A stretch of DNA of 64,000 bases. Origin: Bacillota bacterium. GTDB taxonomy: Bacteria > Bacillota > Clostridia > Christensenellales > Aristaeellaceae. The notes under the pieces are model-generated. The model was not told the origin of the DNA, searched no databases, and saw only the letters and a program-made list of their open reading frames with translations. Position numbers and translations under genes: made by a program. Shown piece after piece: positions 7,087-15,189 of this stretch; position 1 is the first letter of the stretch; each line of letters starts with the position of its first letter. Location of the stretch: the NCBI GenBank assembly GCA_023416655.1, contig JAEZHK010000128.1:113125-177124 (forward strand). The letters are read 5' to 3'.

Positions 7087-7473
7087 TTATACCATCTTCC
7101 TCCACAGGCCGTGCAGGTTGCAGTAGGCGTAGGCGCTTACGGGCGCGCCGTCCGTGAGCGCGAAGGTAGCCTTGGGGGCTTCGCCGGGCTTGAGTACCTT
7201 GCGCTGGCCGCCGTTGGTGGTCTCCAGGTAGATCCACTCGATGTGGTGCTCCTCGGTCATCGGGTGCGTGACCGCGCCGATTTCCACGGTGACGGTGTTG
7301 CCGTCCACGGTGATCACCGGCACGTGCTTTTCCTGGCTGGCGTCCACGGTATTGGGGATGAGCTCGGTCATGTGCTCGCCGCAGCAGGTGATGGGCGCGC
7401 CGGAGCAGAAGATCAGGCCGACCAGGTTGCCGCAGTGCTTGCAGACGAAGAAACGGGATTCGCACATGGACAT
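7087..7473 (-). CDS. dfx: Desulfoferrodoxin (superoxide reductase)
   Basis: A 128-residue two-iron superoxide reductase that reduces superoxide to peroxide in the cytoplasm without making oxygen. Residues 4-36 are the desulforedoxin domain with the rubredoxin-like Cys4 iron site (FVCKHCGN and ITCCGEH). Residues 40-128 hold the catalytic centre, with EKHVPVI, HPMTEEHHIEWI and YCNLHGLW supplying the Glu, four His and the Cys. The start is the first ATG at 7473, eight bases after AAGGAGG. It lies 32 nt behind the flavodiiron fusion gene and is probably co-transcribed; that protein's rubredoxin modules could serve as electron donor. Confidence 0.95.
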   Translation of the reverse strand: MSMCESRFFVCKHCGNLVGLIFCSGAPITCCGEHMTELIPNTVDASQEKHVPVITVDGNTVTVEIGAVTHPMTEEHHIEWIYLETTNGGQRKVLKPGEAPKATFALTDGAPVSAYAYCNLHGLWRKMV

Positions 7474-7505
7474 GGAAAACGCCTCCTTTTAATGAGATCC
7501 TTTGG

Positions 7506-10500
7506 CTACGCCCTCGCGTCCTTGAGCCCGGCGCGGCCTTCGAAGGCCCTATTGAGTTCGGCCAGGCGACCCAGATCCCCGATGAGGATGAAGCCCGCCA
7601 GCCGTTCGCCGCTAAAGTACAGCTTTTCGTAGAAACCCTTTTCGTCGTCCCGCGATTCCACGGCGCGGAAGGCGGCGCTGGTCCCATGCTCGCCCACGGC
7701 GTAGAGCGCGGTGTCCAGCGCGTTCAAGGTCAGCGCGCCGGTGATGCCCTTGTACTCGAGGTTGTCGCCCGCCGCGTTCGCGCCCGCCACGTAGCCCTCT
7801 TCCACCGCCTGCGCCCAGAGCGCGAAATTGACGCCCTCGCACTCCGCGCAGTCGCCCGCGGCGTAGATGTCCTGAAGGCTGGTCTTCATATGGCGGTCCA
7901 CCGACACCGCGCGGTTCACCTTCGCCCCGGCCGCGGCCATGAGTTCCGCGTTGGGCACCACGCCGGTGGACACGACCACGAGGTCCGCCGGAAGCGCCTC
8001 GCCGGACTTCAAAAGCACCCGTTCGGCGCTCGTTCCGCCCTCAATGGCGCAGACGTTCGCCCCGACGCGAAGGCTCATGCCCTTTTCTTCCATCCGCATG
8101 GAAAGCATGCGGGACGCGCCCTCGTCCAACTGGCGGCTCATGATGCGGGGCAATGCCTCCACCACGGTCACCTCCGCGCCCGCCGTGCGCAGTTCCCAGG
8201 CGGCCTCGATGCCCAGCACGCCGCCGCCGATCACCACCGCGCGCTTGACCTTGGGCAGCAGGGCTATGATCTTGGCCGCGTCCTTCGCGCTGCGGATGGC
8301 GACGACGTTCTCAAACCCGATCCCCTGGATCGGCGGCAGGAAGCAGCGCGCGCCCGCGGCGTAGATCAGTTTGTCGTAGACAAACGTCGCGTCGGTGGAG
8401 GTCTTGACGAGCTTCGACTCCGGGTCCACCGAGGCGGCGGACACGCCGGTCAAAAGCGTAATGTTGTTGCGTTCGTACCAGTCCTTCGGGCTGATGGCGA
8501 TATCCTCGCTGCGGAAGTCCTTCAGGATGGACTTGGTCAGCATGGGGCGGTTATAAGGAAGCTCGTCCTCCGCCGCCAGGATGACGACCGAGCAGGTCGC
8601 GTTCCGCTCGCGGATGGCCTTGGCCGCGTTGTAGCCCGCCGCGCCGCCGCCGATGATCAGAAACCGCTCGGAGGTGTCACGCGAAAAGGTCGTGGCCGCT
8701 TCCTCATAGGGGACGAAGCTGTCCCTGCCCGCGCCGCAGACCGGGCAGATGTCGATGGATGCGTCGAATACCTCGCCGCACACGAGGCAGCGCACCTTTT
8801 TCGCCGCGCCCGGCTTCGGGATCGCAGGCGCGGGGATTTCGAAGTTGGAACGCGCCGCGCCGCAGACCGCGCACTTTTCGGTATTTCCGTCCACCCGCGC
8901 GCCACAGACCTTGCAGCGGGCTTGCGCCGCTTTGGGCGCGGGAGTGGGCTTCGCCGCGGGTTCGTCGGCCACCGGCTCGAACTTGTCCCGGCCTGCGCCG
9001 CAGACCGGACAGATGTCAAGAGACGCGTCAAACACCGCGCCGCAGACGGTGCAGCGCACCTTTTTTCCGGCGGCGGGTTTTTCGGCCTCCTCCACCACAG
9101 GTTCGAACTTGTCCCGGCCCGCTCCGCAGACCGGGCAAATGTCCAGCGACGCGTCAAACACCGCGCCGCAGACGGTGCAGCGCACCTTTTTCCCGGCGGC
9201 TGACTTTTCGGCTTCCTCCGTCACGGGTTCGAACTTGTCCCGGCCCGCGCCGCAGACCGGACAGATGTCAAGAGACGCGTCAAACACCGCGCCGCACACG
9301 GTGCAGCGCACCTTCTTCCCGGCGGCGGACGCTTCCGCGGGCTTTTCGGCGGGCTTTTCGCCCAGCACCAGCTTGCCAAACCTCTTGCCGAAGTCGCGGG
9401 CTCCCTTCAGCTCCGCCTCGTCCGGCTTGAAGCGGACACGAAGGCCGTCCACCACGTTCAGCCTCAGCTGCTTCAGCCGTTCCACGATGTGGGGCACGCC
9501 CTCGCCGCTCCAGCCGTAGCTGCCGAACGCGCTGGCGAACTTGCCCTTGACCATGGGCGGCAATAGCTCGCTCGCCACGTCCCAAATGGGTTTCAAAGCC
9601 TCGCCCACCATGGTGGGCGTGCCCAAGAGGAACCCGTCAGCCCAGAGGATCTCCTGGACCGCCGTGGCCGCGCCCTCGACCACCAGGTCGTGCAGCCGGA
9701 CCTCAATGTCGCCCGCGTCCTTCAAACCCTTTTCGATCGCCTCGGCCAGCTGCCGGGTGTAGCCGTAGGCGCTGACGTAGGGGATGACCACCGCCTTGGT
9801 TGTAAACGGGCTGTCCGGCTCGCACCACTTGGTATAAAGGTCGATGGTCTCCTGAACATGGCTGTCCAGCACCGGGCCGTGGCCGGTCAGGATCATTTGA
9901 ATGTCGAGACCTTTGATCCTTTCGAGCGCCGCCGTCATGTAGGGGCGCTTGAACGGGCCGATGATGCCGTCAAAGTAGTACTTGAGCGCGTTTTTGTAGC
10001 CCGCCTCGTCCGTCAGGGTGCTGCGGAGGATGCCCGGGTGGCTGTAGTGCGCGCCAAAGGAATCGCAGGTGATGAGCGCCTTGTCCTCTTTAAGGTAGGT
10101 GAACATGGTGTCCGGCCAGTGGAGGTTGGGCAGCGGCATGAACGTGAGCGTCTTTCCGCCCAAGTCCAGCTTGTCCCCGTCCTTGACGGGGATGCCGTCA
10201 AAGTCGCGGTTGACGATGTGCTTCAAAAAGCCCAGCGCCGTGGACGTGCCGACGATCTGAATTTTGGGGTTCAGCTCAAGGAGGTGCTCGATGGAGCCCG
10301 CGTGGTCCGGCTCGGTGTGGCTGACGATGATGTAGTCGATTTTCGAGACGTCCACCAGGCTCGTAAGCGAGCCCATGTAGTCTTCAAGGAATTTATGCTT
10401 CGCGGTCTCGATCAGCGCGGTCTTTTCCGATCCCTCGAGCACGTAGGCGTTGTAGGTGGTGCCGTACTCGGTCTTCATGATGATGTCGAAGACCGAAAGG

Positions 10501-10556
10501 CTGGGGTCCAGCACGCCGCAGTAGGTCAGTCCTTCCGACAGCTTGAGCGTCTTCAC
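7506..10556 (-). CDS. Flavodiiron protein fused to five rubredoxin-like modules and an NADH:rubredoxin oxidoreductase
   Basis: A 1016-residue fusion that should carry electrons from NAD(P)H to O2 or NO within one chain. Residues 1-250 are the diiron beta-lactamase-like domain with ligands H80-x-E82-x-D84-H85, H146, D165 and H226. Residues 254-400 are a flavodoxin domain (YVSAYGYTRQLAEAI). Residues 415-617 hold five CX2CX10CX2C zinc/iron knuckles at Cys418, 460, 502, 548 and 590. Residues 630-1016 are an FAD/NAD(P) oxidoreductase with GGGAAG, GGGVLG and the IYAAGDCAE motif. The knuckles have the short spacing of rubrerythrin tails rather than the long spacing of free rubredoxin. Three are almost identical, the fourth has diverged. 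The start ATG follows GGAGG. It heads an operon with dfx. Confidence 0.95.
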   Translation of the reverse strand: MKTLKLSEGLTYCGVLDPSLSVFDIIMKTEYGTTYNAYVLEGSEKTALIETAKHKFLEDYMGSLTSLVDVSKIDYIIVSHTEPDHAGSIEHLLELNPKIQIVGTSTALGFLKHIVNRDFDGIPVKDGDKLDLGGKTLTFMPLPNLHWPDTMFTYLKEDKALITCDSFGAHYSHPGILRSTLTDEAGYKNALKYYFDGIIGPFKRPYMTAALERIKGLDIQMILTGHGPVLDSHVQETIDLYTKWCEPDSPFTTKAVVIPYVSAYGYTRQLAEAIEKGLKDAGDIEVRLHDLVVEGAATAVQEILWADGFLLGTPTMVGEALKPIWDVASELLPPMVKGKFASAFGSYGWSGEGVPHIVERLKQLRLNVVDGLRVRFKPDEAELKGARDFGKRFGKLVLGEKPAEKPAEASAAGKKVRCTVCGAVFDASLDICPVCGAGRDKFEPVTEEAEKSAAGKKVRCTVCGAVFDASLDICPVCGAGRDKFEPVVEEAEKPAAGKKVRCTVCGAVFDASLDICPVCGAGRDKFEPVADEPAAKPTPAPKAAQARCKVCGARVDGNTEKCAVCGAARSNFEIPAPAIPKPGAAKKVRCLVCGEVFDASIDICPVCGAGRDSFVPYEEAATTFSRDTSERFLIIGGGAAGYNAAKAIRERNATCSVVILAAEDELPYNRPMLTKSILKDFRSEDIAISPKDWYERNNITLLTGVSAASVDPESKLVKTSTDATFVYDKLIYAAGARCFLPPIQGIGFENVVAIRSAKDAAKIIALLPKVKRAVVIGGGVLGIEAAWELRTAGAEVTVVEALPRIMSRQLDEGASRMLSMRMEEKGMSLRVGANVCAIEGGTSAERVLLKSGEALPADLVVVSTGVVPNAELMAAAGAKVNRAVSVDRHMKTSLQDIYAAGDCAECEGVNFALWAQAVEEGYVAGANAAGDNLEYKGITGALTLNALDTALYAVGEHGTSAAFRAVESRDDEKGFYEKLYFSGERLAGFILIGDLGRLAELNRAFEGRAGLKDARA
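8952..9317 (-). repeat. Tandem 126-bp repeats encoding rubredoxin-like modules
   Basis: Three consecutive units of about 126 bp (42 codons), nearly identical in DNA, encode rubredoxin-like modules 1 to 3 of the flavodiiron fusion. Near identity at synonymous positions points to recent expansion or gene conversion. Modules 4 and 5, in the adjacent 170 bp, share spacing but have diverged. Confidence 0.85.
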
Positions 10557-10588
10557 GTTTGTCCTCCTTCGTCCGGGACATCCCGAAT

Positions 10589-10616
10589 GTTATACCACGT
10601 TTGGGCCTTCGCGCAA
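10589..10616 (-). promoter_or_regulatory. Promoter of the flavodiiron/dfx operon
   Basis: On the minus strand TTGCGC (10611-10616) and TATAAC (10589-10594) are 16 bp apart, about 30 bp upstream of the start codon. No TTAG-N6-CTAA site was seen here. Confidence 0.5.
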
Positions 10617-10666
10617 CAGTAAATCCCTAAAAAACTTCGGTGTATCCTTCTTCATCGCCGTTGCCC

Positions 10667-10695
10667 TTGACTTTCAGGGCTTCGGCTGGTATAAA
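10667..10695 (+). promoter_or_regulatory. Promoter of the uncharacterised gene at 10720
   Basis: TTGACT (10667-10672) and TATAAA (10690-10695) are 17 bp apart, 24 bp upstream of the start codon. Confidence 0.65.
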
Positions 10696-10719
10696 GGGAG
10701 CAGCATTGGAGGGATCGCC

Positions 10720-11376
10720 ATGCGCTTTCAGCCAGTTAAAAACGCCGAGGACCTCGTCCGCCGGGTGGAGGAACTGGGCTTCCTGCCCTTCACCCGCTGC
10801 GGGGTGGAAGGCCTCTCCCTGGAGGAACTGACGCCGCCCGAGTTTTGGTTTGTCAGGGACGTCGAAGGCCCCTGGGAGTGGCGGCAGCAGGCCATCGAGC
10901 GCTTCGCCTACGGCAAGTTCTTCGCCAAGAACGCCGGGATCGTCAGCTTCGAATGGTTTCCGGCGCTCTCAAATTACCGCCGGGGCGGCCTGGACTTTGA
11001 CGAACGGTACGAGGATGGCCGGATTCCGCAGGGCACCAAGCGCATTTATGAACTGATCGCGCGCCAGCCCCGCTCGACCCTGGAGCTAAGGTCGCTCACG
11101 CCCGGAACAAACTACGCCGTCGAGCGCGCGGTTTCGTTCCTTATGATGTCCACCGACATCATCATTGTGGGCTTTGACACCAGAATCGATTCGAAGGGCC
11201 GCCCCTACGGCTGGGGCATCAGCCGGTTCGACGCCGCGGACAAGGCGCTTCCCCATCTGACCCGCGCCGCCTGCGACGAGGACCCGGAGGATTCCTTCCG
11301 CCGCATGCGCGCGCACATCCTGTCACTCTGCCCGGACGCTGACCCCAAGGCGGTGGACAAGCTCCTGCTGCTGTGA
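10720..11376 (+). CDS. Uncharacterised protein, AlkZ-related/winged-helix-like family
   Basis: A 218-residue soluble protein. Motifs such as WEWRQQAIERFAYGKFF, FEWFPALSNYRRGG and YGWGISRFDAADK recall a clostridial family that I know only as hypothetical or AlkZ-related proteins. The middle part (about 105-150) looks like a winged-helix segment: a helix with RIYELIARQP, then LELRSL. AlkZ proteins are DNA glycosylases acting on bulky adducts, but activity here is unproven. The start is ATG at 10720, after GGAGGG and a good promoter. The longer frame from 10543 is rejected because it overlaps the divergent promoter. Monocistronic. Confidence 0.6.
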   Translation: MRFQPVKNAEDLVRRVEELGFLPFTRCGVEGLSLEELTPPEFWFVRDVEGPWEWRQQAIERFAYGKFFAKNAGIVSFEWFPALSNYRRGGLDFDERYEDGRIPQGTKRIYELIARQPRSTLELRSLTPGTNYAVERAVSFLMMSTDIIIVGFDTRIDSKGRPYGWGISRFDAADKALPHLTRAACDEDPEDSFRRMRAHILSLCPDADPKAVDKLLLL

Positions 11377-11515
11377 TGACGTTAGTCCGTTCATACGCCT
11401 TTCCCACATTATAGCAACTTGAAGCCTCAAATGGAAGGGGCTGACAGCGCGCACGCCTCCGCAGGGCCGGAATCGAGCGCGTTTCTTCACGTGGCCTTCC
11501 TTGACCCGCAGAAAG

Positions 11516-11573
11516 CGCCCGCGGGGTTATCCCCCGTTCCCCATCTCCGCCCCGCGGAAGAACCCCGCGGGGC
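11516..11573 (+). other. Inverted repeat in the gap before feo
   Basis: CCCGCGGGGTT (11518-11528) pairs with AACCCCGCGGGG (11561-11572). The 238 bp between the gene ending at 11376 and the feo promoter contain only this feature. It could end readthrough from the upstream gene, although the following sequence is ATTTCCTCCC rather than a clean T-run. Confidence 0.4.
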
Positions 11574-11614
11574 ATTTCCTCCCGTAAAGATAAGGAAAAA
11601 AGTCAGCTTTCCCA

Positions 11615-11644
11615 TTGACAGGGCCGTCCGCTCAATGATATACT
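11615..11644 (+). promoter_or_regulatory. Promoter of the feo operon
   Basis: A perfect TTGACA (11615-11620) and TATACT (11639-11644), 18 bp apart. Three TTAG-N6-CTAA sites lie between the -10 and the feoA start. Confidence 0.75.
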
Positions 11645-11655
11645 TTTCTCAAAGG

Positions 11656-11723
11656 TTAGCTTGTGCTAACCGTTATTTCAGCCCGTGGGTTAGTCAAGAC
11701 TGATTTTCGTTAGCAAAAACTAA
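11656..11723 (+). promoter_or_regulatory. Three TTAG-N6-CTAA operators before feoA
   Basis: The sites are TTAGCTTGTGCTAA (11656-11669, extended by GG/CC to a perfect dyad), TTAGTCAAGACTGA (11690-11703, one mismatch) and TTAGCAAAAACTAA (11710-11723). The first is 12 bp past the -10, a position suited to repression. Inverted TTAG-type repeats are typical of DtxR/IdeR/MntR-family iron or manganese repressors. The same motif overlaps the start region of the SOD promoter at 58613. The regulator is not in this window. Confidence 0.7.
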
Positions 11724-11736
11724 TGTGGAGGGATGC

Positions 11737-11949
11737 ATGATGCCGCTGACGCTGGCCAGGGCCGGGGAGACCAACATCATCCGGAAGGTCACGGGTCGGG
11801 ACGAGGTGCGCAGGCACCTGGCGGAACTTGGCTTTGTGGTGGGCGCATCGGTGACGGTGGTCAATGAGATCGCTGGCAACATGATCCTCTCTGTCAAGGA
11901 CAGCCGCGTGGCGCTGAACCGGGACATGGCGACCCGAATCATGATCTAG
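11737..11949 (+). CDS. feoA: FeoA, ferrous iron transport accessory protein
   Basis: A 70-residue SH3-like FeoA protein: MPLTLARAGETNIIRKVTG, then RRHLAELGFVVGASVTVV, the conserved core that binds the FeoB cytoplasmic domain. The start is ATG at 11737, with GGAGGG six bases upstream; a second ATG follows directly. It is first in feoA-feoA-feoB, although a family-1 element (11954-12121) separates it from the second feoA. Expression is probably iron- or manganese-controlled through the upstream sites. Confidence 0.92.
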   Translation: MMPLTLARAGETNIIRKVTGRDEVRRHLAELGFVVGASVTVVNEIAGNMILSVKDSRVALNRDMATRIMI

Positions 11950-11953
11950 CAAG

Positions 11954-12121
11954 GCACCCAAAATCCGCCGGGCGGATTTTGGGTGCGAAGGAAGAGGACT
12001 GCGTGAGCCATGAAATCCTGCGGGATTTCCGGGCGGCTCACTGACAGTAGGAATTGTTTCCGCCACCAGTGTGCGCACTGATTCCGGAAACCGATTCCCG
12101 GCGCGCGGGTCGCCGGGAACG
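11954..12121 (+). repeat. Family-1 four-hairpin element, copy 4, inside the feo operon
   Basis: Starts 4 nt after the first feoA stop and reads D-C-B-A in the gene's direction. D is 11954-11986 (GCACCCAAAATCCGCC and its partner), C 12011-12030, B 12056-12091 and A 12094-12120. Stem B is imperfect: the left arm carries GCCAC where the right arm would pair with GGAAT. The element sits between two genes of one operon, so it could set their relative expression. Confidence 0.85.
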
Positions 12122-12167
12122 AATGAAAGTGACGGCGGGGAACCGAAACGAGGTTGGGGGATTGAGT

Positions 12168-12401
12168 ATGAAGACATTGAGGGATGCCCGGGTGGGCGAA
12201 ACCGTCCGGGTTGTGAAGCTGGCCGGCGAGGGCGCGACCAAGCGCCGGATCATGGACATGGGGCTGACCAAGGGCGCGGAGGTCACCGTCCGCAAGCTCG
12301 CGCCGCTGGGCGATCCGATGGAACTGACCGTGCGGGGTTACGAGCTATCCGTGCGCAAGGCAGACGCGGAGATGATTCAAGTCGAAGACGCGCCCACATG
12401 A
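12168..12401 (+). CDS. feoA: FeoA, second copy
   Basis: A 77-residue FeoA-domain protein (MKTLRDARVGETVRVV, RRIMDMGLTKGAEVTVRKLAP, ELTVRGYELSVRKADAEMI). It differs clearly from the first feoA product, so it is an old paralogue pair, as is common in clostridia. The start is ATG at 12168 after a G-rich ribosome site. Its end lies 20 nt before the feoB start, so the two are translated from one message. It likely docks on FeoB. Confidence 0.92.
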   Translation: MKTLRDARVGETVRVVKLAGEGATKRRIMDMGLTKGAEVTVRKLAPLGDPMELTVRGYELSVRKADAEMIQVEDAPT

Positions 12402-12421
12402 CAGAAAGAGGGGGGAAGCAA

Positions 12422-14779
12422 ATGCCCGTGAAGATCGCGCTGGCCGGTAACCCGAATTCCGGCAAGACCACCATGTTCAACGACCTGACCGGTTCCGCCC
12501 AGTACGTGGGCAACTGGCCGGGGGTCACCGTGGAGAAGAAGGAAGGCAGGCTAAAGGGCCGCCCGGACGTGGTGATCCAGGACCTGCCGGGCGTCTATTC
12601 CCTCTCCCCCTACACGCTGGAGGAGGTCGTGACGAGGAACTACCTCGTAAATGACAAGCCGGACGCGATTCTGAACATCGTGGACGCCTCCAACATCGAG
12701 CGCAACCTCTACCTCACCACGCAGCTGACGGAGCTGGGCATCCCGGTGGTGGTGGCGCTCAACATGATCGACGTGGTGCGCAAAAACGGCGACCGAATCG
12801 ATCTAACAAAGCTCAGCCGCGCGCTGGGCTGCGAGGTGGTGGAGACCTCGGCGCTCAAGGGCATCGGCTCCCAGAGCGCGGCGGTCCGCGCGGCGGAGCT
12901 GGCCGCAGAGGGCCGTTCAATCGAACCGCCCCACGTGTTCGACGGCAGCGTGGAGCACGCCATCACGCACATCGAGGAGGCCATCGAGGGTAAAGTCGAT
13001 CCGGATCGGACCCGCTGGTACGCGATCAAGCTGTTCGAGCGGGACGAGAAGGTCGTAAAGCAGCTGAACCTGCCGGAAGCGCTCATGGCCCACATCGAAA
13101 AGGACATTGTGGCCTGCGAAGAGGAGATGGAGGACGACGCGGAGTCCATCATCACCAACCAGCGCTACGCTTTCATCGCGAAAGTGGTGTCCACATCGGT
13201 TGTGAAGGCGAGAAAAGGCAAGTCCACGGCGTCGGACAGGATCGACCGCGTGGTGACCAACCGGGTGCTTGCGCTGCCGATCTTTGCGCTCGTCATGTTC
13301 CTGGTCTATTTCATCGCCATCACCACGGTGGGCGGCATGGCTACCGACTGGTTTAACGACGGCGTGTTCGGCGACGGCTGGCACCTGCTGGGCATCGGCG
13401 AAGCACAGTACGAGGAAGCGGTGGGCGCTTACGAAGAGGGCATGGCGGCGGATGAGGCCTACCAGGCGGCGCTCGCGGACTATGAGATCGGCGCGACCGA
13501 CGTTGAGCCGCAATACGCAGGCGGCGAAGCGCCCGACCCGGCGGCGTTCGGCATCTGGGTGCCGGGCATCCCGGTGATCGTTTCGGGCTGGCTGGACGCG
13601 GGCGGCACGGTGGATTGGCTCAAGAGCCTGATCCTTCATGGCATCGTCGGCGGCGTGGGCGCGGTATTGGGCTTCGTGCCGCAGATGCTGATCCTCTTCC
13701 TGATGCTGGCGATTCTCGAGGACATTGGCTACATGGCCCGCGTCGCCTTCATCATGGACCGGATCTTCCGCCGCTTCGGGCTTTCGGGCAAGAGCTTCAT
13801 CCCGATGCTGATCGGCTCGGGCTGCTCGGTGCCGGGCATCATGGCCTCGAGGACGATCGAAAACCAGCGAGACCGGCGCATCACCATCATGACCACCTCG
13901 TTCATCCCCTGCGGCGCGAAAATGCCCATCGTGGCGTTGATCGCGGGCGCGCTGTTCGGCGGCGCGTGGTGGGTGGCGCCGTCGGCCTACTTCATCGGCG
14001 TCTTTTCCGTCATCCTCTCGGGCGTGATGCTCAAGAAGTTGAAGGCCTTTGTGGGCGACCCCGCGCCGTTTGTCATGGAGCTGCCGTCCTACCACATCCC
14101 GTCGGCGGCGAACGTATTCCGCTCCACCTTTGAGCGCAGCTGGTCGTTCATCAAGCGCGCGGGCACGGTCATCCTCTTGGCCAGCGTCTTCATCTGGTTC
14201 ACCTCGGGCTTCGGCTGGGTGGACGGCGCGTTCGGAATGGTGGAGAACATGGACCACTCGATGCTGGCGGCGGCGGGCGGCTTCATCACCCCCATCTTCC
14301 ACCCGCTGGGCTTCGCCTCCTGGCAGTCCACGGTGGCGACGCTGATGGGCCTGGTTGCGAAGGAAGAGGTCGTGGGCGTGTTCGGCGTATTGTACGGCGT
14401 ACACGGCGACGCGATGTCGATGGTGGAGGCGGGCGCGTTCAGCGGCCTCGCCCCGATCGCGGCGCACTTCACGCAGCTCTCGGCGTTCAGCTTCCTCCTC
14501 TTCAACCTCCTGTGCGCACCCTGCTTCGCGGCGATGGGCGCGATCCGCCGGGAGATGAACTCCGGCAAGTGGTTCTGGATCGCCATCGGCTACCTCACCG
14601 GTTTCGCCTACCTCGTGGCCTTCACCGTCTACCAGATTGGCATCAGCTTCACCGCGGGCGTCTCGTTCCTGACGCTGATCGCGCTATTGCTCCTGGCCGG
14701 GGCGGTCTACATGATCGTCCGCGGTAACCCCAACGACAAGCCCTCATTGAAGCACCCGAAAGGAGTGACGGCATCATGA
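12422..14779 (+). CDS. feoB: FeoB, ferrous iron transporter
   Basis: A 785-residue GTP-dependent Fe(II) uptake protein of the cytoplasmic membrane. Residues 1-165 are the G domain with G1 GNPNSGKTT, G3 DLPGVYS and G4 NMID, then the helical GDI domain up to about 270. The membrane part has two Gate domains, seen as LIGSGCSVPGIMASRTIE and LLFNLLCAPCFAA. Between the first helix and the first Gate there is an acidic, Tyr/Ala-rich extracytoplasmic insert (about residues 325-380). The start is ATG at 12422 after AGAGGGGGG; a frame extending back to 12071 overlaps feoA and is rejected. It overlaps the next small gene by ATGA. Confidence 0.95.
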   Translation: MPVKIALAGNPNSGKTTMFNDLTGSAQYVGNWPGVTVEKKEGRLKGRPDVVIQDLPGVYSLSPYTLEEVVTRNYLVNDKPDAILNIVDASNIERNLYLTTQLTELGIPVVVALNMIDVVRKNGDRIDLTKLSRALGCEVVETSALKGIGSQSAAVRAAELAAEGRSIEPPHVFDGSVEHAITHIEEAIEGKVDPDRTRWYAIKLFERDEKVVKQLNLPEALMAHIEKDIVACEEEMEDDAESIITNQRYAFIAKVVSTSVVKARKGKSTASDRIDRVVTNRVLALPIFALVMFLVYFIAITTVGGMATDWFNDGVFGDGWHLLGIGEAQYEEAVGAYEEGMAADEAYQAALADYEIGATDVEPQYAGGEAPDPAAFGIWVPGIPVIVSGWLDAGGTVDWLKSLILHGIVGGVGAVLGFVPQMLILFLMLAILEDIGYMARVAFIMDRIFRRFGLSGKSFIPMLIGSGCSVPGIMASRTIENQRDRRITIMTTSFIPCGAKMPIVALIAGALFGGAWWVAPSAYFIGVFSVILSGVMLKKLKAFVGDPAPFVMELPSYHIPSAANVFRSTFERSWSFIKRAGTVILLASVFIWFTSGFGWVDGAFGMVENMDHSMLAAAGGFITPIFHPLGFASWQSTVATLMGLVAKEEVVGVFGVLYGVHGDAMSMVEAGAFSGLAPIAAHFTQLSAFSFLLFNLLCAPCFAAMGAIRREMNSGKWFWIAIGYLTGFAYLVAFTVYQIGISFTAGVSFLTLIALLLLAGAVYMIVRGNPNDKPSLKHPKGVTAS

Positions 14780-14922
14780 TCGGCAACATTATCGCGGCGG
14801 CGGTCGTCCTGATCGCCATCGGCCTCGCGCTCTGGAAGACCTTCAAAGACCGCAAGAAGGGCGGCAGCTGCGGCTGCGGCTGCGACCACTGCGACGCCAG
14901 CCAGTACTGCCATAAGGAGTAA
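14776..14922 (+). CDS. FeoB-associated Cys-rich membrane protein
   Basis: A 48-residue protein with one N-terminal transmembrane helix (IIAAAVVLIAIGLALW), a short basic stretch and a Cys-rich tail (CGCGCDHC, then QYC). This matches the small FeoB-associated Cys-rich membrane proteins found downstream of feoB in Firmicutes, which may hand iron over at the membrane or adjust the transporter. Its ATG overlaps the feoB stop by four bases (ATGA), so translation is coupled. Confidence 0.85.
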   Translation: MIGNIIAAAVVLIAIGLALWKTFKDRKKGGSCGCGCDHCDASQYCHKE

Positions 14923-14933
14923 TGGAACGAGGG

Positions 14934-15007
14934 GGAACGCCGGAGGGCGCTGCCCTCCGGACCACCCGCCAAGGGGATTGAATCCCCTTGGAACCCCCAC
15001 AAAGGGA
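14934..15007 (+). repeat. Family-2 two-hairpin element, after the feo operon
   Basis: Begins 12 nt past the last feo stop, in the same direction. The layout is GAACGC, a hairpin (CGGAGGGC-GCT-GCCCTCCG, 14941-14959), ACCACCCGC, a second hairpin (CAAGGGGATTGAATCCCCTTG, 14970-14990), then ACCCCCACAAAGGG. The same layout recurs at several other stops in the window. Confidence 0.8.
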
Positions 15008-15020
15008 ATTGATGAAGACT

Positions 15021-15049
15021 GCCCGCTCTCCGATGCATGGAGGGCGGGC
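15021..15049 (+). repeat. Left copy of the hairpin flanking the DUF3800 cassette
   Basis: GCCCGCTCTCC pairs with GGAGGGCGGGC (one G-U pair) around GATGCAT. A hairpin with the same arms recurs at 16179-16208, and the two bracket the AT-richer DUF3800 block. Confidence 0.65.
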
Positions 15050-15153
15050 AATTCATGGGAGAGGCGGAGACGGTGCGAGAAAAACATGGCGGTCCCTTCC
15101 AATATCTCTCGCCTTGATTAAACAGCGCTTGCCTTTTGCCTAACATTTTTCTC

Positions 15154-15183
15154 TTGACAAACCGGGGCCTGCCATGGTAGAAT
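15154..15183 (+). promoter_or_regulatory. Strong promoter facing the DUF3800 3' end
   Basis: A perfect TTGACA (15154-15159) and TAGAAT (15178-15183), 18 bp apart, on the plus strand. No open reading frame of useful size follows, only about 110 bp before the convergent DUF3800 stop. The product is therefore probably an untranslated RNA. Confidence 0.65.
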
Positions 15184-15189
15184 ACACTT

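Noticed and set aside
7686..9203. 505-codon plus-strand open frame opposite the flavodiiron fusion
   Set aside because: It mirrors a gene with clear motifs, has His/Arg/Val-rich antisense composition and no ribosome site. High-GC genes often give long antisense frames.
8952..9317. Tandem 126-bp repeats considered as an insertion or array outside genes
   Set aside because: They keep the reading frame and encode rubredoxin-like modules, so they belong to the gene.
12071..12421. Longer feoB start at 12071, giving a 902-residue protein
   Set aside because: It would run through the second feoA gene in another frame and a family-1 element. The ATG at 12422 has a strong ribosome site just before the G1 motif.
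12917..14467. 516-codon minus-strand open frame opposite feoB
   Set aside because: Arg/His/Asp-rich antisense frame; feoB is certain on the other strand.
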